Shown here in pieces: positions 18,684 to 26,886 of a stretch of 64,000 nt of DNA. Where the stretch lies: the NCBI RefSeq assembly GCF_000741165.1, contig NZ_JGYN01000013.1, positions 1 through 64,000 of the forward strand, given 5' to 3'. The position numbers were made by a program, and so were the translations under genes. The DNA is from Bifidobacterium biavatii DSM 23969. GTDB lineage: Bacteria; Actinomycetota; Actinomycetes; Actinomycetales; Bifidobacteriaceae. Positions within the stretch are counted from its first letter, which is position 1. The number at the start of each line of letters is the position of its first letter. The notes below the pieces were generated by a model. That model was not told the origin of the DNA. It ran no database searches and saw only the letters and a list, made by a program, of their open reading frames with translations.

Positions 18684-20369
18684 TCACACCCAGCGGTCGG
18701 ACATCGCGAAGCCGTTGTGCATGAGGTTGCTGGACGTGTACAGCACCTCGCCGAGCAGCTTGGTCGTGCGCGTCTGCAGATAGTCGGCCATGCGATCGTT
18801 CGCCTCGGCGAGCACGCTGGCCACGGGCATGCCGTCGCGGCTGCCGTCGCCGTCCGCGCGCCCGTCGCCGTTGCCGTCGATGCCGTCGTCGAAACGTCCG
18901 CTGGCGAGCGCCGCGTCGGTCTCCCCCAGCAGCCGGTGTCCGAAGATGCGCACGTTTTCGGCGTATCGTTCGATCGCGTTGCGCGTGTCGAACCAGTGCG
19001 CGTCGGCGAGCGCCGCGATCAGCCGGTTCGTCCAGTACAGGCTGCCGGTCGACACGTCCGGCGTCGTGTCGCGCAGGTATGCGGGCGTGTCGTCGACGTT
19101 TGCGTAGAACGGCGCGGCCGTGGTGAACGGGCCGGAGCCGTACGAGATCCACATGACCGCGCGGCTGGCGGCGGGCGCGTACGGGCGCAGCTGGATCGCG
19201 ACCATGTGTCCGGTGCGGTTCACGCCGATCGGACGGTAGCGGTGTCGTGATTCGGCGGTGCCGGTAGTGCCGTACGGGTCGTACGGCGTGCCTTCGAAGT
19301 GCGACGAGAGCAGGAAATCAACATCCTCGATAGTCACCTTGCTTTCGGGCACGCGGCACCACGGGATGTCGTCGGATTCGGGCGTGTAGCGGGCGGCGGG
19401 CGAATCCCAGTCGTCGCTCGGGTTGAGCCGGCGCTGCATGTACCAGGCGCGCGGCGTGTTGTAGATGTGGTCCTTCGGCGTGCTCGTGCCGAATGCGAGG
19501 CGCGGGTTGAACACGTCGGGCACGGCGGTTTCGGTCGTCGGGTTTTCTCGGCTCCCCTTGTCAGGGGAGCTGTCACGCAGTGACTGAGGGGTAGTCAGAG
19601 CCGTCTGCAGCGAATCCGGCGCAGCGCTAGCCGCGCCCGCTCCCATCGTCCGGTCGAGCCGATGCCGTGCCATGAACTCGCACAGGTCGGCGCTGCACAT
19701 GTATTCACGCTGTTCGCCGAACGCGTCGGCCAGGTCGAAGCGGTCGATGCCGAGCTGGTTCGGGATCGTCGCGTAGCAGTCGTCGGGCACGCGGCGTGCG
19801 ATCCAATGGTGGCCACCAATCGTCTCGACGTACCAGATTTCGTCCGTGTCGGAGATAATCACGCCGTTCGACTCGTACGTGCCGTACGTTTGCAGCAGGT
19901 CGCCGAGCCGACGCACGCCTTCGCGCGCGGTCGAGACGTACGGCAGGACGAGCGTGATGATGTCCTCCTCGCCGATGCCGCCCGGCTGTTCAGGCTGGTA
20001 GTCGGGCGAACCCGGATCGCCGGCGGCCGGCACGAGCTCGACGAACGGGTCGGCCGCGGCGACGCGCTCGTTGACGGCGATCGTCTCGGTCGCGCTCATC
20101 GCCACGTTGCGTTCGTTCGCGCCGGCTTCAGCAAGCACGCCGCGGTTGTTGAGCACGTTCGGCACGATCGTGTACCGGCACGGGTCGTCGGGCAGGTCGA
20201 TTTCGACGTGGCTGAGCACGCTGCGGTAGTGCCGCGACTGGTCCTGCGGCCGGACGGCGACGAAGCGCTTGGGATCGTAGCGGCCGGAGCCGGAGTCGTC
20301 GTCGCGCGCGATGATCGTGGACCCGTCGATGCTGGCTGATTTTCCGATGAGAATGGTGGTGCATGACAT
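18684..20369 (-). CDS. C69 family dipeptidase (PepD type)
   Basis: 561 residues. The protein starts MSCTTILIGKSASIDGST, the hallmark of C69 dipeptidases in which a near-N-terminal Cys is the nucleophile. Further family segments are TIIARDDDSGSGRYDPKRF, NERNVAMSATETI and NGVIISDTDEIWYVETIGGHHW. These enzymes cleave dipeptides in the cytoplasm. Residues about 257-275 (PQSLRDSSPDKGSREN) are a translated copy of the dispersed palindromic repeat found elsewhere in the window, and a Gly/Asp repeat occurs near residue 500. The ATG at 20367-20369 is chosen because the catalytic Cys must be close to the N-terminus; longer frames upstream have no homology. Confidence 0.88.
   Translation of the reverse strand: MSCTTILIGKSASIDGSTIIARDDDSGSGRYDPKRFVAVRPQDQSRHYRSVLSHVEIDLPDDPCRYTIVPNVLNNRGVLAEAGANERNVAMSATETIAVNERVAAADPFVELVPAAGDPGSPDYQPEQPGGIGEEDIITLVLPYVSTAREGVRRLGDLLQTYGTYESNGVIISDTDEIWYVETIGGHHWIARRVPDDCYATIPNQLGIDRFDLADAFGEQREYMCSADLCEFMARHRLDRTMGAGAASAAPDSLQTALTTPQSLRDSSPDKGSRENPTTETAVPDVFNPRLAFGTSTPKDHIYNTPRAWYMQRRLNPSDDWDSPAARYTPESDDIPWCRVPESKVTIEDVDFLLSSHFEGTPYDPYGTTGTAESRHRYRPIGVNRTGHMVAIQLRPYAPAASRAVMWISYGSGPFTTAAPFYANVDDTPAYLRDTTPDVSTGSLYWTNRLIAALADAHWFDTRNAIERYAENVRIFGHRLLGETDAALASGRFDDGIDGNGDGRADGDGSRDGMPVASVLAEANDRMADYLQTRTTKLLGEVLYTSSNLMHNGFAMSDRWV
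19547..19598. repeat. Palindromic repeat copy inside C69 peptidase gene
   Basis: CTCGGCTCCCCTTGTCAGG, then GGAGCTGTCACGCAGTGAC and TGAGGGGTAGTCAG. This is nearly identical to the intergenic copies at 21595-21646 and 31576-31628, but here it is in frame within a conserved enzyme. Confidence 0.85.
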
Positions 20370-20447
20370 GTGATCCACTCTAGGAGCGGGTGCGGCCGTG
20401 CCGGTACGGCAACATGGCCGCAGGGACACTGGTTCTACATCATGTGG

Positions 20448-20589
20448 ACTCAGTTTGAGCCGTTCCCATGCCGAAAAAGACTGTATCTGGCGCACGACCT
20501 CACCACCGGGACTCAGTTTGAGCCGTTCCCACCCCCAAAACGGCCGTATCCGATACACGACCCCACCACCGGGACTCAGTTTGAGCCGT
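20448..20589. repeat. Three 63-bp tandem repeats with ACTCAGTTTGAGCCGT
   Basis: Copies of ACTCAGTTTGAGCCGTTCCC start at 20448, 20511 and 20574, exactly 63 bp apart. They lie in the 415-bp divergent gap between the C69 peptidase and the glutaredoxin gene. No gene was seen in the gap. Confidence 0.85.
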
Positions 20590-20785
20590 CTATGGGGGAA
20601 ACGTGAAGTCAGAGAAGTCAGAAGAGTCGATAAACGTTCGCGGATGGCGTGGTTGGGCGGATGGGCCGTGGGATCGTGAGACGGTAGTGTGGGTGATAAC
20701 GGGTGCCGGGGTTCGTCCGGCCGGCCGATTGGGCCGCGGGCGGATGGCCGGCATCGCATTATGGATCAAACGGAAAGGAATCATC

Positions 20786-21034
20786 ATGGCCATTGAGATG
20801 TACGGCGCGGACTGGTGCGGCGACTGCAAGCGCGCGAAGGCGGCACTGCAGCGTCTGGGCGCGGAGTACGTGTGGCACGACATCGAATCCGAGGAGGGCG
20901 CCGCCGACCGCGCGGTCGAGATCAGCGGTCAGAAGCACATTCCGGTCGTGCTGTACCCGGACGGCGCGTTCCAGGTGGAACCGTCCGCCACGGACATCGA
21001 GAAGAAGCTCAAGGAACTGGGCATCATCGCCTGA
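20786..21034 (+). CDS. Glutaredoxin-like (mycoredoxin-type) protein
   Basis: 82 residues, a single thioredoxin fold with the redox motif WCGDC at residues 10-14 and the cis-Pro segment HIPVVLYPDG. Actinobacterial mycoredoxins of this size reduce mixed disulfides with low-molecular-weight thiols; bifidobacteria lack mycothiol, so the partner is uncertain. The ATG at 20786 has GGAAAGGA upstream. Monocistronic, with a terminator candidate 310 bp downstream. Confidence 0.85.
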   Translation: MAIEMYGADWCGDCKRAKAALQRLGAEYVWHDIESEEGAADRAVEISGQKHIPVVLYPDGAFQVEPSATDIEKKLKELGIIA

Positions 21035-21345
21035 CCGGTCTGATCGGCGTGCCGTCGAACGGCGCTGCGTGAACCATTCCGCGCATCCGCGTCGCGGATC
21101 GGACACGCATCGAACGCATCATGCGGTTCCGCGCACACAAGCACCATCACGGTTAAACCGCATGTGCCTGCACACGCCGCATCACAGCGCGCCGATCCGC
21201 GATTCCAAGCGTTTTCCCAGCAAAACCGGGCGTCTTGCCCAGCAAAACCGCGGGAAACGCTGAAGGTCACCGTCCTATCCTGTATTTCAGGCCGCAAGGC
21301 CGATATAACTTAACCTCTTTCCTCTCTCTTCTCTTCTTTCTCTGC

Positions 21346-21374
21346 AAGCCCGGCGCCAACCCCGCCGGGCTTTC
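21346..21374 (+). terminator. Rho-independent terminator after pyrimidine-rich tract
   Basis: AAGCCCGGCG / CGCCGGGCTTTC hairpin preceded by about 35 bases of almost pure C/T (21313-21342). It could end the glutaredoxin transcript or a short independent RNA. Confidence 0.6.
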
Positions 21375-21461
21375 TTGATCGCGACGAAACCACTTGCATA
21401 CAAGCCACGGCCCGCGCCGCGGCGGCTCTTTCGCGAGTGTGAACCACGGTTCCCGCAGCAT

Positions 21462-21552
21462 TGGCGTGACATCGCCGCTAGTACGTCAATCAAACCGGGG
21501 TCATTGTCACGCAAATCGGCCTTGTAGCGTGACATCGCCGCTAGTACGTCAA
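21462..21552. repeat. TGTCAC/GTGACA repeat cluster, second locus
   Basis: A 26-bp direct repeat beginning GCGTGACATCGCCGCTAG (21462-21487 and 21527-21552) with an inverted GTCACGC at 21506-21512 forming a hairpin with the second copy. Part of the 817-bp gap 21035-21851, which has no convincing gene. Confidence 0.75.
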
Positions 21553-21557
21553 CATCA

Positions 21558-21679
21558 CTAGTACTTTGTCGGGTTTAAACTGTTGCTTCCTTTTCCTCGG
21601 CTCCCCTTGTCAGGGGAGCTGTCACGTAGTGACTGAGGGGTAGTCAGCACCCATCACATTAAGTCCGACAAAGTACTAG
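21558..21679. mobile_element. 122-bp MITE with 21-bp terminal inverted repeats
   Basis: Ends CTAGTACTTTGTCGG and CCGACAAAGTACTAG are inverted copies, extending inward to TTTAA/TTAA. The centre (21595-21646) is the palindromic repeat also found inside murT and the C69 peptidase. A second, 3'-truncated copy lies at 31549-31653. Confidence 0.8.
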
Positions 21680-21851
21680 GCTCAATGTCACGCCAACACC
21701 ATGCACACCACGATGCGGGGGATCTCACCAAGCCGCGAACGGGGGTATTGTGTCGCGCGCCGATGCCCGATACATTGAATGGAGTTTGTCCATTTCGCGC
21801 GTTCCGTCGAGAGCGGAAACCGAAACCGTTCCACCCCTCATCGGAGATCAC

Positions 21852-22511
21852 ATGACCCAGCATCAGCCCGCAGCAAACCCGTCCCCGGCTGAACCGGCAC
21901 CGCAGCCGACGTCCGCCGCCAAGCCCGGCCGCCTCGCCATCCCCGATCTCATCTCGATCGGCATTTTCACCGCCCTGTACTTCGTGTGCGTGTGCGTCGC
22001 CACGCTCGTCTCCACGCTCATCGCCGGCGCGGGCACGATCTTCCTGCCGGCCGTCGCCGCGCTCATCTGCGGCCCGGTGTTCATGCTCTCGGTCGCGCGC
22101 GTCGGCAAGTTCGGCGGCATCACCGTCATGGGCGTGGTGATCGGCCTGTTCCTGTTCGTCTCCGGCCATTTCGCGCTTTCGTTCGTCGCGAGCGTGGTCT
22201 TTCCACTCGTCGGCGACCTGATCGCGCGCATCGGCAACTACAAGAATCGTCTAACGATCCTTATCGGTTACGTCGTGTTCTGCTACGGCCTGACCGGCCC
22301 GATCCTGCCACTGTGGTTCATGAAGGACGCGTACGTCGCCTCGCTCGAAGCGCGCGGCAAAAGCGCGGCGTATATCAACGACCTGTTCGCGCAGATCAGC
22401 GTCGGCTCGTTCTTCGTGGCGATGGCCGCGATCCTCGTGTGCGGCCTGATCGGCGGTTGGTTCGGCCAGCGCATCCTCAAGAAGCATTTCGTCAAGGCCG
22501 GCATCGCCTGA
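21852..22511 (+). CDS. ECF transporter S component (MptE/Trep_Strep family)
   Basis: 219 residues with five to six membrane segments after a 35-residue Pro/Ala-rich N-terminus. This resembles the Trep_Strep (MptE-like) substrate-binding subunits of energy-coupling-factor transporters, which pick up micronutrients at the membrane. It heads an operon with the T component and the fused ATPase. TCGGAG precedes the ATG at 21852. The substrate is unknown; the ZinT-like protein at the end of the operon hints at a metal, but that is inference. Confidence 0.78.
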   Translation: MTQHQPAANPSPAEPAPQPTSAAKPGRLAIPDLISIGIFTALYFVCVCVATLVSTLIAGAGTIFLPAVAALICGPVFMLSVARVGKFGGITVMGVVIGLFLFVSGHFALSFVASVVFPLVGDLIARIGNYKNRLTILIGYVVFCYGLTGPILPLWFMKDAYVASLEARGKSAAYINDLFAQISVGSFFVAMAAILVCGLIGGWFGQRILKKHFVKAGIA

Positions 22512-22557
22512 TGACCAAAATGGCTGCGATGATTACGGTACGTGATCGGTGGGCCGG

Positions 22558-22598
22558 CGCGTACGTTCGCATGCTGCCGCACTGTGCGAACGTACGCG
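22558..22598 (+). promoter_or_regulatory. Perfect 14-bp hairpin between ECF S and T genes
   Basis: CGCGTACGTTCGCA / TGCGAACGTACGCG with a 13-base loop in the 121-bp gap. No T-run follows, so it is more likely an mRNA-stability or processing hairpin that sets S:T ratio than a terminator. Confidence 0.6.
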
Positions 22599-22632
22599 TT
22601 CGTTGCAGCGGCTTGACGATTGGGCGTCGCAC

Positions 22633-23565
22633 ATGACCAATTCGTCGTCAGCATCCTCCGCCCGCGCTGATTCGCGCGCCGGAATGAATTCCGATTCGCG
22701 CGCCGCGTCCTGCTCTGCACCGCGGGTCGAGGCGCGCTCCGGCGTGCGTCTCGACCCGCGCGCGAAACTGTATCTGTTGCTGCTCGCGAACCTGCTGCTG
22801 TTCTTCCACGTGGACACACGCGGCGAGGCGATCATGGTCGCGCTGTTTCTGCTGCCGCTGTTCACGGCCGGACGGTGGCGGAACGGACTGCGCCTAACCG
22901 TGCTGTACGTCGCGCTGCTCGGGCTGGGACTGTGGTCCGACGCGGCGACGATGGGCGGATCGGGCGGTTCTGGCGGATCGCTGATCGGCGTAATCGGCGG
23001 CGCGACGGGTTCGGCGGCAGGACCGTCCGGCACGGCCGTTGCGGCCGGAAACGTCGCTGTGACTGCGGCGTCCGCGACGTCCGTAATGGCGACGGCCGGG
23101 CACGTCGCCGGATTGCTGTCGGTCGGCATCCGCATGATGATGCCGTGCCTGATCACCGGCGCGTACGCGTTCACCACGACCTCGATCAGCGAATTCGTGT
23201 GCGCGATGCGGCGCATGCGCGTGCCCGAGGCGATCGTCATCCCGTGCATGGTTGTGATCCGCTTCTTCCCGACCATTGCGCACGATTATCGGCAGATCCG
23301 CAACGCGATGGCCCTGCGCGGCATCGCGGCCGGACGGTTCGCGCTCGTGCGGCATCCGGTGCAATCATTGGAATTCATCATCGTGCCACTGCTTATGAAC
23401 GCGACGTTCGTCTCGCGCGACCTGTCCGTCGCGGCGCTCACCAAAGGGCTCGGCATCGCCGGCGAACACACCTGCATGACCACCATCCGCATGCACTGGT
23501 TCGACTGGGCGTATATGGCCATGTGCACCGCGCCACTGGCTCTCGCGATCGGAGGCGTGCTGTGA
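22633..23565 (+). CDS. ECF transporter T component (EcfT)
   Basis: 310 residues. After a polar 40-residue leader, LDPRAKLYLLLLANLLLF starts the membrane domain, a pattern common to EcfT and CbiQ. The coupling-helix region includes HDYRQIRNAMALRGIAAG, matching the conserved ALRxRG-type motif that contacts the ATPases. A Gly/Ala/Thr-rich insertion of about 55 residues (GGSGGSGGSL onward, residues 112-165) lies in a loop between membrane segments. The stop overlaps the ATPase start (GTGA). Confidence 0.85.
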   Translation: MTNSSSASSARADSRAGMNSDSRAASCSAPRVEARSGVRLDPRAKLYLLLLANLLLFFHVDTRGEAIMVALFLLPLFTAGRWRNGLRLTVLYVALLGLGLWSDAATMGGSGGSGGSLIGVIGGATGSAAGPSGTAVAAGNVAVTAASATSVMATAGHVAGLLSVGIRMMMPCLITGAYAFTTTSISEFVCAMRRMRVPEAIVIPCMVVIRFFPTIAHDYRQIRNAMALRGIAAGRFALVRHPVQSLEFIIVPLLMNATFVSRDLSVAALTKGLGIAGEHTCMTTIRMHWFDWAYMAMCTAPLALAIGGVL

Positions 23566-25577
23566 GCGGACCCTCCCCCACCATGTCATCCCCGCCGAAC
23601 GAAGCCCCCACGACGTCATCGCGACCGAGCGAAGCTTCCACTACGCCATTTCAACCAAGCGGTACCCCAACCATGTCATTTCGACCGAACGGTACCCCAA
23701 CCATGTCATTTCGACCGAGCGAAGCGAGCGGAGAAATCCTATCCCGCGCCGCATCATCGCCGTCCGCACCAATCGTCCTGATATCCGACACGTCGTTCCG
23801 ATACGCGCATGACGACGCCGGCACGGGTCCCGACAACCCGCCCACGGCATCCACACCAACCGGCACCGTCCCAATCATGTCGGAATCTGCGGTCCCATCC
23901 GAACTCGCACTGTCGCACGTCAATCTCACCATCCTTCCCAGCGAAACCGTCATGCTGTGCGGACAGTCCGGCTGTGGCAAAACCACGGTCACGCGACTCA
24001 TCAACGGCCTGATCCCGAATTTCTTCCACGGTTCGCTGACCGGCTCGCAGACCATCTGCGGACTGGGCGGCGACATCGAGACAGCAGACGACGCGAACAA
24101 TGCGAACATGACTGCACCCGTGCCGATCGAAGCGCTCGTGCCGCTCGTCGGCAGCGTCTTCCAGAATCCGAAAACGCAGTATTTCAACGCGGACACGACC
24201 AGCGAACTCGCGTTTCCGTGCGAAAACATCGGCATGGAGCCGGCGGCCATCCGCGCGCGCGTTGACGACATCGCGCAACGATTCAACATCGGACATCTGC
24301 TCGACCGCAGCGTGTTCAAGCTGTCCGGCGGCGAAAAGCAGCGGCTCGCGGTCGCCGCGGCGACGATGCTGCACCCGCGCATCATCGTCATGGACGAGCC
24401 GACCAGCAACCTCGACGCGACCGCCATGCGCGACCTGCACGACATGGTCGCCGCGCTCAAACGCGACGGCGTGACGGTCGTGATCGCCGAGCATCGGCTC
24501 GCGTGGTGCGCCGATCTGATCGACCGGTACGTGCGTTGTGACGGCGGCACGATCGCCGGCGAATACACGGCCGCCGAGTTTTCCGCACTGCCACCGCAAC
24601 AGTTGGAATCATGGGGGTTGCGAGCGCTCGATCTCACGCCGTATCGTGCGGAGCTGCGGGCGAAAACCGGTGCAACCGGTGTCGCACCGGCCGATGTTCC
24701 GCAATCCAGCGCAACACCATCAGTCGAGTTAGCCGACGCGACGCCATCGGCCAAGTCGCTCGACGCGTCGATCGCGGCATCGGCCAGCCCCGTCATCGAC
24801 TCGGCAAGTCGGCATTCTTCCACGCTGGGAACGCAACAACGACCATCCATCGGCAACAACGCCCCCATCATCACTACGCGCAATCTCGTCGTTGGCTATC
24901 GGCACGCGTTCCGGCGCGATGTCGCCGATCTTGCGTTGCGCGGCGGCGAGATCGTCGGACTCATGGGTCGCAACGGCGCGGGCAAAAGCACGCTCGTGCG
25001 CACGCTGTGCGGGCTGCAGAAACCACTCGCGGGACATGTGCTGCTGCACGGCAAGCCGGCGAAACCGGCCGCGCTCACCCGCGCTGGATTCCTCGTCATG
25101 CAAGACGTCAACTATCAGCTGTTCGCCGACAGCGCGCGAGAAGAACTGCTGCTCGGGCTCGGCGATGCAAACGATGCCATCCGACAGCCAATCGACCTGT
25201 CGAGCACAACCACATCCCCGGCAACGCCGCGACTGCACCCCGCGACCCTCGGCGAACAAGCCGATCGCGTGCTGGAATCGCTCGACCTGCTGCCGTTTGC
25301 GGAACGGCATCCGATGAGCCTGTCGGGCGGGCAGAAGCAACGGCTGGCGATCGCGTCGGCGATCATGTGCGGCAAGGAGCTGATCGTGCTCGACGAGCCG
25401 ACCAGCGGCCTCGACCGCGCGCACATGATGCAGGTGGGTGCGCTGCTGCGGCGGCTCGCGGACGAAGGGCGGGCCGTGCTCGTCGTCACGCACGACGAGG
25501 AGCTCGCCGCGCTGTGGTGCGACCGCATCATCGATCTGGACGGCAACGGCCCCACAACGAACAAGGAGAACTCATGA
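23562..25577 (+). CDS. Fused ECF ATPases (EcfA1-EcfA2)
   Basis: 671 residues with two ABC domains in one chain. The first has Walker A GQSGCGKTT near residue 133 and LSGGEKQR near 253. The second has GRNGAGKST near 468 and LSGGQKQR near 586, each followed by a DEPTS Walker B. The two power substrate import by the S and T subunits. The GTG at 23562 overlaps the ecfT stop, so translation is coupled. Residues about 4-60 are not part of either domain: they are a run of near-identical units (NGTPTMSFRP) that are translated copies of the dispersed GAGCGAAGCGAGCGG repeat. A second non-conserved linker spans residues 370-430. Confidence 0.9.
   Translation: MSGPSPTMSSPPNEAPTTSSRPSEASTTPFQPSGTPTMSFRPNGTPTMSFRPSEASGEILSRAASSPSAPIVLISDTSFRYAHDDAGTGPDNPPTASTPTGTVPIMSESAVPSELALSHVNLTILPSETVMLCGQSGCGKTTVTRLINGLIPNFFHGSLTGSQTICGLGGDIETADDANNANMTAPVPIEALVPLVGSVFQNPKTQYFNADTTSELAFPCENIGMEPAAIRARVDDIAQRFNIGHLLDRSVFKLSGGEKQRLAVAAATMLHPRIIVMDEPTSNLDATAMRDLHDMVAALKRDGVTVVIAEHRLAWCADLIDRYVRCDGGTIAGEYTAAEFSALPPQQLESWGLRALDLTPYRAELRAKTGATGVAPADVPQSSATPSVELADATPSAKSLDASIAASASPVIDSASRHSSTLGTQQRPSIGNNAPIITTRNLVVGYRHAFRRDVADLALRGGEIVGLMGRNGAGKSTLVRTLCGLQKPLAGHVLLHGKPAKPAALTRAGFLVMQDVNYQLFADSAREELLLGLGDANDAIRQPIDLSSTTTSPATPRLHPATLGEQADRVLESLDLLPFAERHPMSLSGGQKQRLAIASAIMCGKELIVLDEPTSGLDRAHMMQVGALLRRLADEGRAVLVVTHDEELAALWCDRIIDLDGNGPTTNKENS
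23590..23745. repeat. Tandem palindromic repeats translated in the ECF ATPase
   Basis: About five units of 28-33 bp built on CATGTCATTTCGACCGA, the last ending GCGAAGCGAGCGGAGAAAT. This is the same family as the intergenic copy at 9884-9923. The array is open in frame and encodes the N-terminal tail of the protein. Confidence 0.8.
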
Positions 25578-26500
25578 CGGAATCTGCGGCAATCCCCGGC
25601 AACACTCCTGCACCGACGCGTGCGACGGCCGACGTCACCTCGCCGTCGGCGGCACCATCCGCATCGGACATATCGGAGAGCCGCGTCAAACCGGGCGTAG
25701 CGGCGAACGTCTTGGAATCGGCCGCATCGACACACGAGCCGGCCAATTCGGCAGCAAGTAGCAAATCGCCGTTGAATCCGGCCGAATGGACCGGCGACTG
25801 GATCAGCTTCGAGCAGCTCATCAACAGCCGTGAACCCGCACTCGAACGCGCGTGGACGGAATCGGAAGCGGCCATGCGCGCGCACCGGTCCGCGTTCACG
25901 CTCATGCTGCCGTTTTTCGGAGGAAGCATCCGCCGGTTCTGGCGGTGGGCGTGCCGCACGACCTGCCGCGAAAACCGTCACGCGCCGATCGCCGGATGGC
26001 ATATCGAACCGTTGGAATACGGCGAGAACGCCGGCAATGGGTTCGCGCTCGAATGGCGCAGCGGCGAAAATACGGTGATCGGGCGCTACGCCTACCAGCT
26101 CGACCACATGATCGACCGTGGCCTCGAGGGCAAGCCGTGCTACGTGTTCCACGCCGACTCCGCGCCGGAAGGCAGCCCGTTCCGGGTGCTTATCGCGATG
26201 GACCCCATGCCGTCACGGGCCGAACAGGCCGTGCTGGATGAACGCACCGAACACACCAAACAAGCCGATCAGGTCGAACAGGCCGGTCACGAGGGTCTGC
26301 TCAGCCACCTGCACTTCCAGTACGGTAGCAGCGAGGCGGCGCTGCTGCGCGGAGGCCCGAACGCGGGTGCGGCGGCCAAACTCCGCCATCGCATGTGGTA
26401 TCCGACCATGTGCGCGGGAGACGGCGACCTGCTCGCGCAGTGCAACGTCGTGCGCGCGCTGCACAAGCTGCCTTTGTGGGAGCGACTGCCCGAACAGTGA
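25574..26500 (+). CDS. Cytoplasmic ZinT-like protein coupled to ECF operon
   Basis: 308 residues. The first 70 are Ala/Ser/Thr-rich with no signal peptide. From about residue 72 the sequence follows the ZinT/YodA pattern: EWTGDWISFEQLIN, GRYAYQLDHMI, LSHLHFQYGSSEAALL and RMWYPTMC. Secreted ZinT binds zinc through histidines, and the HLH pair here matches part of that site. The ATG overlaps the ATPase stop (ATGA), so it belongs to the ECF operon. A metal-handling or metal-sensing role in the cytoplasm is inference. The ZinT resemblance comes from motif reading only. Confidence 0.6.
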   Translation: MTESAAIPGNTPAPTRATADVTSPSAAPSASDISESRVKPGVAANVLESAASTHEPANSAASSKSPLNPAEWTGDWISFEQLINSREPALERAWTESEAAMRAHRSAFTLMLPFFGGSIRRFWRWACRTTCRENRHAPIAGWHIEPLEYGENAGNGFALEWRSGENTVIGRYAYQLDHMIDRGLEGKPCYVFHADSAPEGSPFRVLIAMDPMPSRAEQAVLDERTEHTKQADQVEQAGHEGLLSHLHFQYGSSEAALLRGGPNAGAAAKLRHRMWYPTMCAGDGDLLAQCNVVRALHKLPLWERLPEQ

Positions 26501-26550
26501 CACGGTTCAAAGTGGCCTCAGGCCGTTCGCTCATGGTCAACGCGACGAGA

Positions 26551-26772
26551 GTTTGACGATCGAGAGGCTGATTCCAGAACTTGCACAGGTCAGTTTGACG
26601 ATCGAGAGGCTACATTCTCACCGCACTTTCGATAGCACGCCATCCAAACCACCCAAAACCGCCAAAAACGTCCCGGCAAATCGGCCTCCGACCGGAGTAT
26701 CGGCGAGCAGCAGCCTCTCAATCGTCAAACTGACCTCATCACTCGGCGAAATCAGCCTCTCGATCGTCAAAC
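26551..26772. repeat. Nested inverted repeats, motif GTTTGACGATCGAGAGGCT
   Basis: Two direct copies (26551-26569, 26593-26611) face two inverted copies (26712-26730, 26754-26772). The outer pair shares 23 bp perfectly (26551-26573 with 26750-26772). The inner pair shares a different extension (26587-26611 with 26712-26736, one mismatch). The two stems are therefore concentric. The cluster fills most of the gap 26501-26886. Confidence 0.9.
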
Positions 26773-26886
26773 CGTGAACAAACTGCGGGAAAATTACAGA
26801 GCATTGCAGAGTAGCAGGCTCATGTACCGACGCGAGGGCGGCGCGTCGCAGCGTACGCTCGCGCAAACCCTCCTACAGTGGAACAC

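Noticed and set aside
20448..20589. CRISPR-like array
   Set aside because: Only three units, spacers are nearly identical rather than unique, and no cas genes are present.
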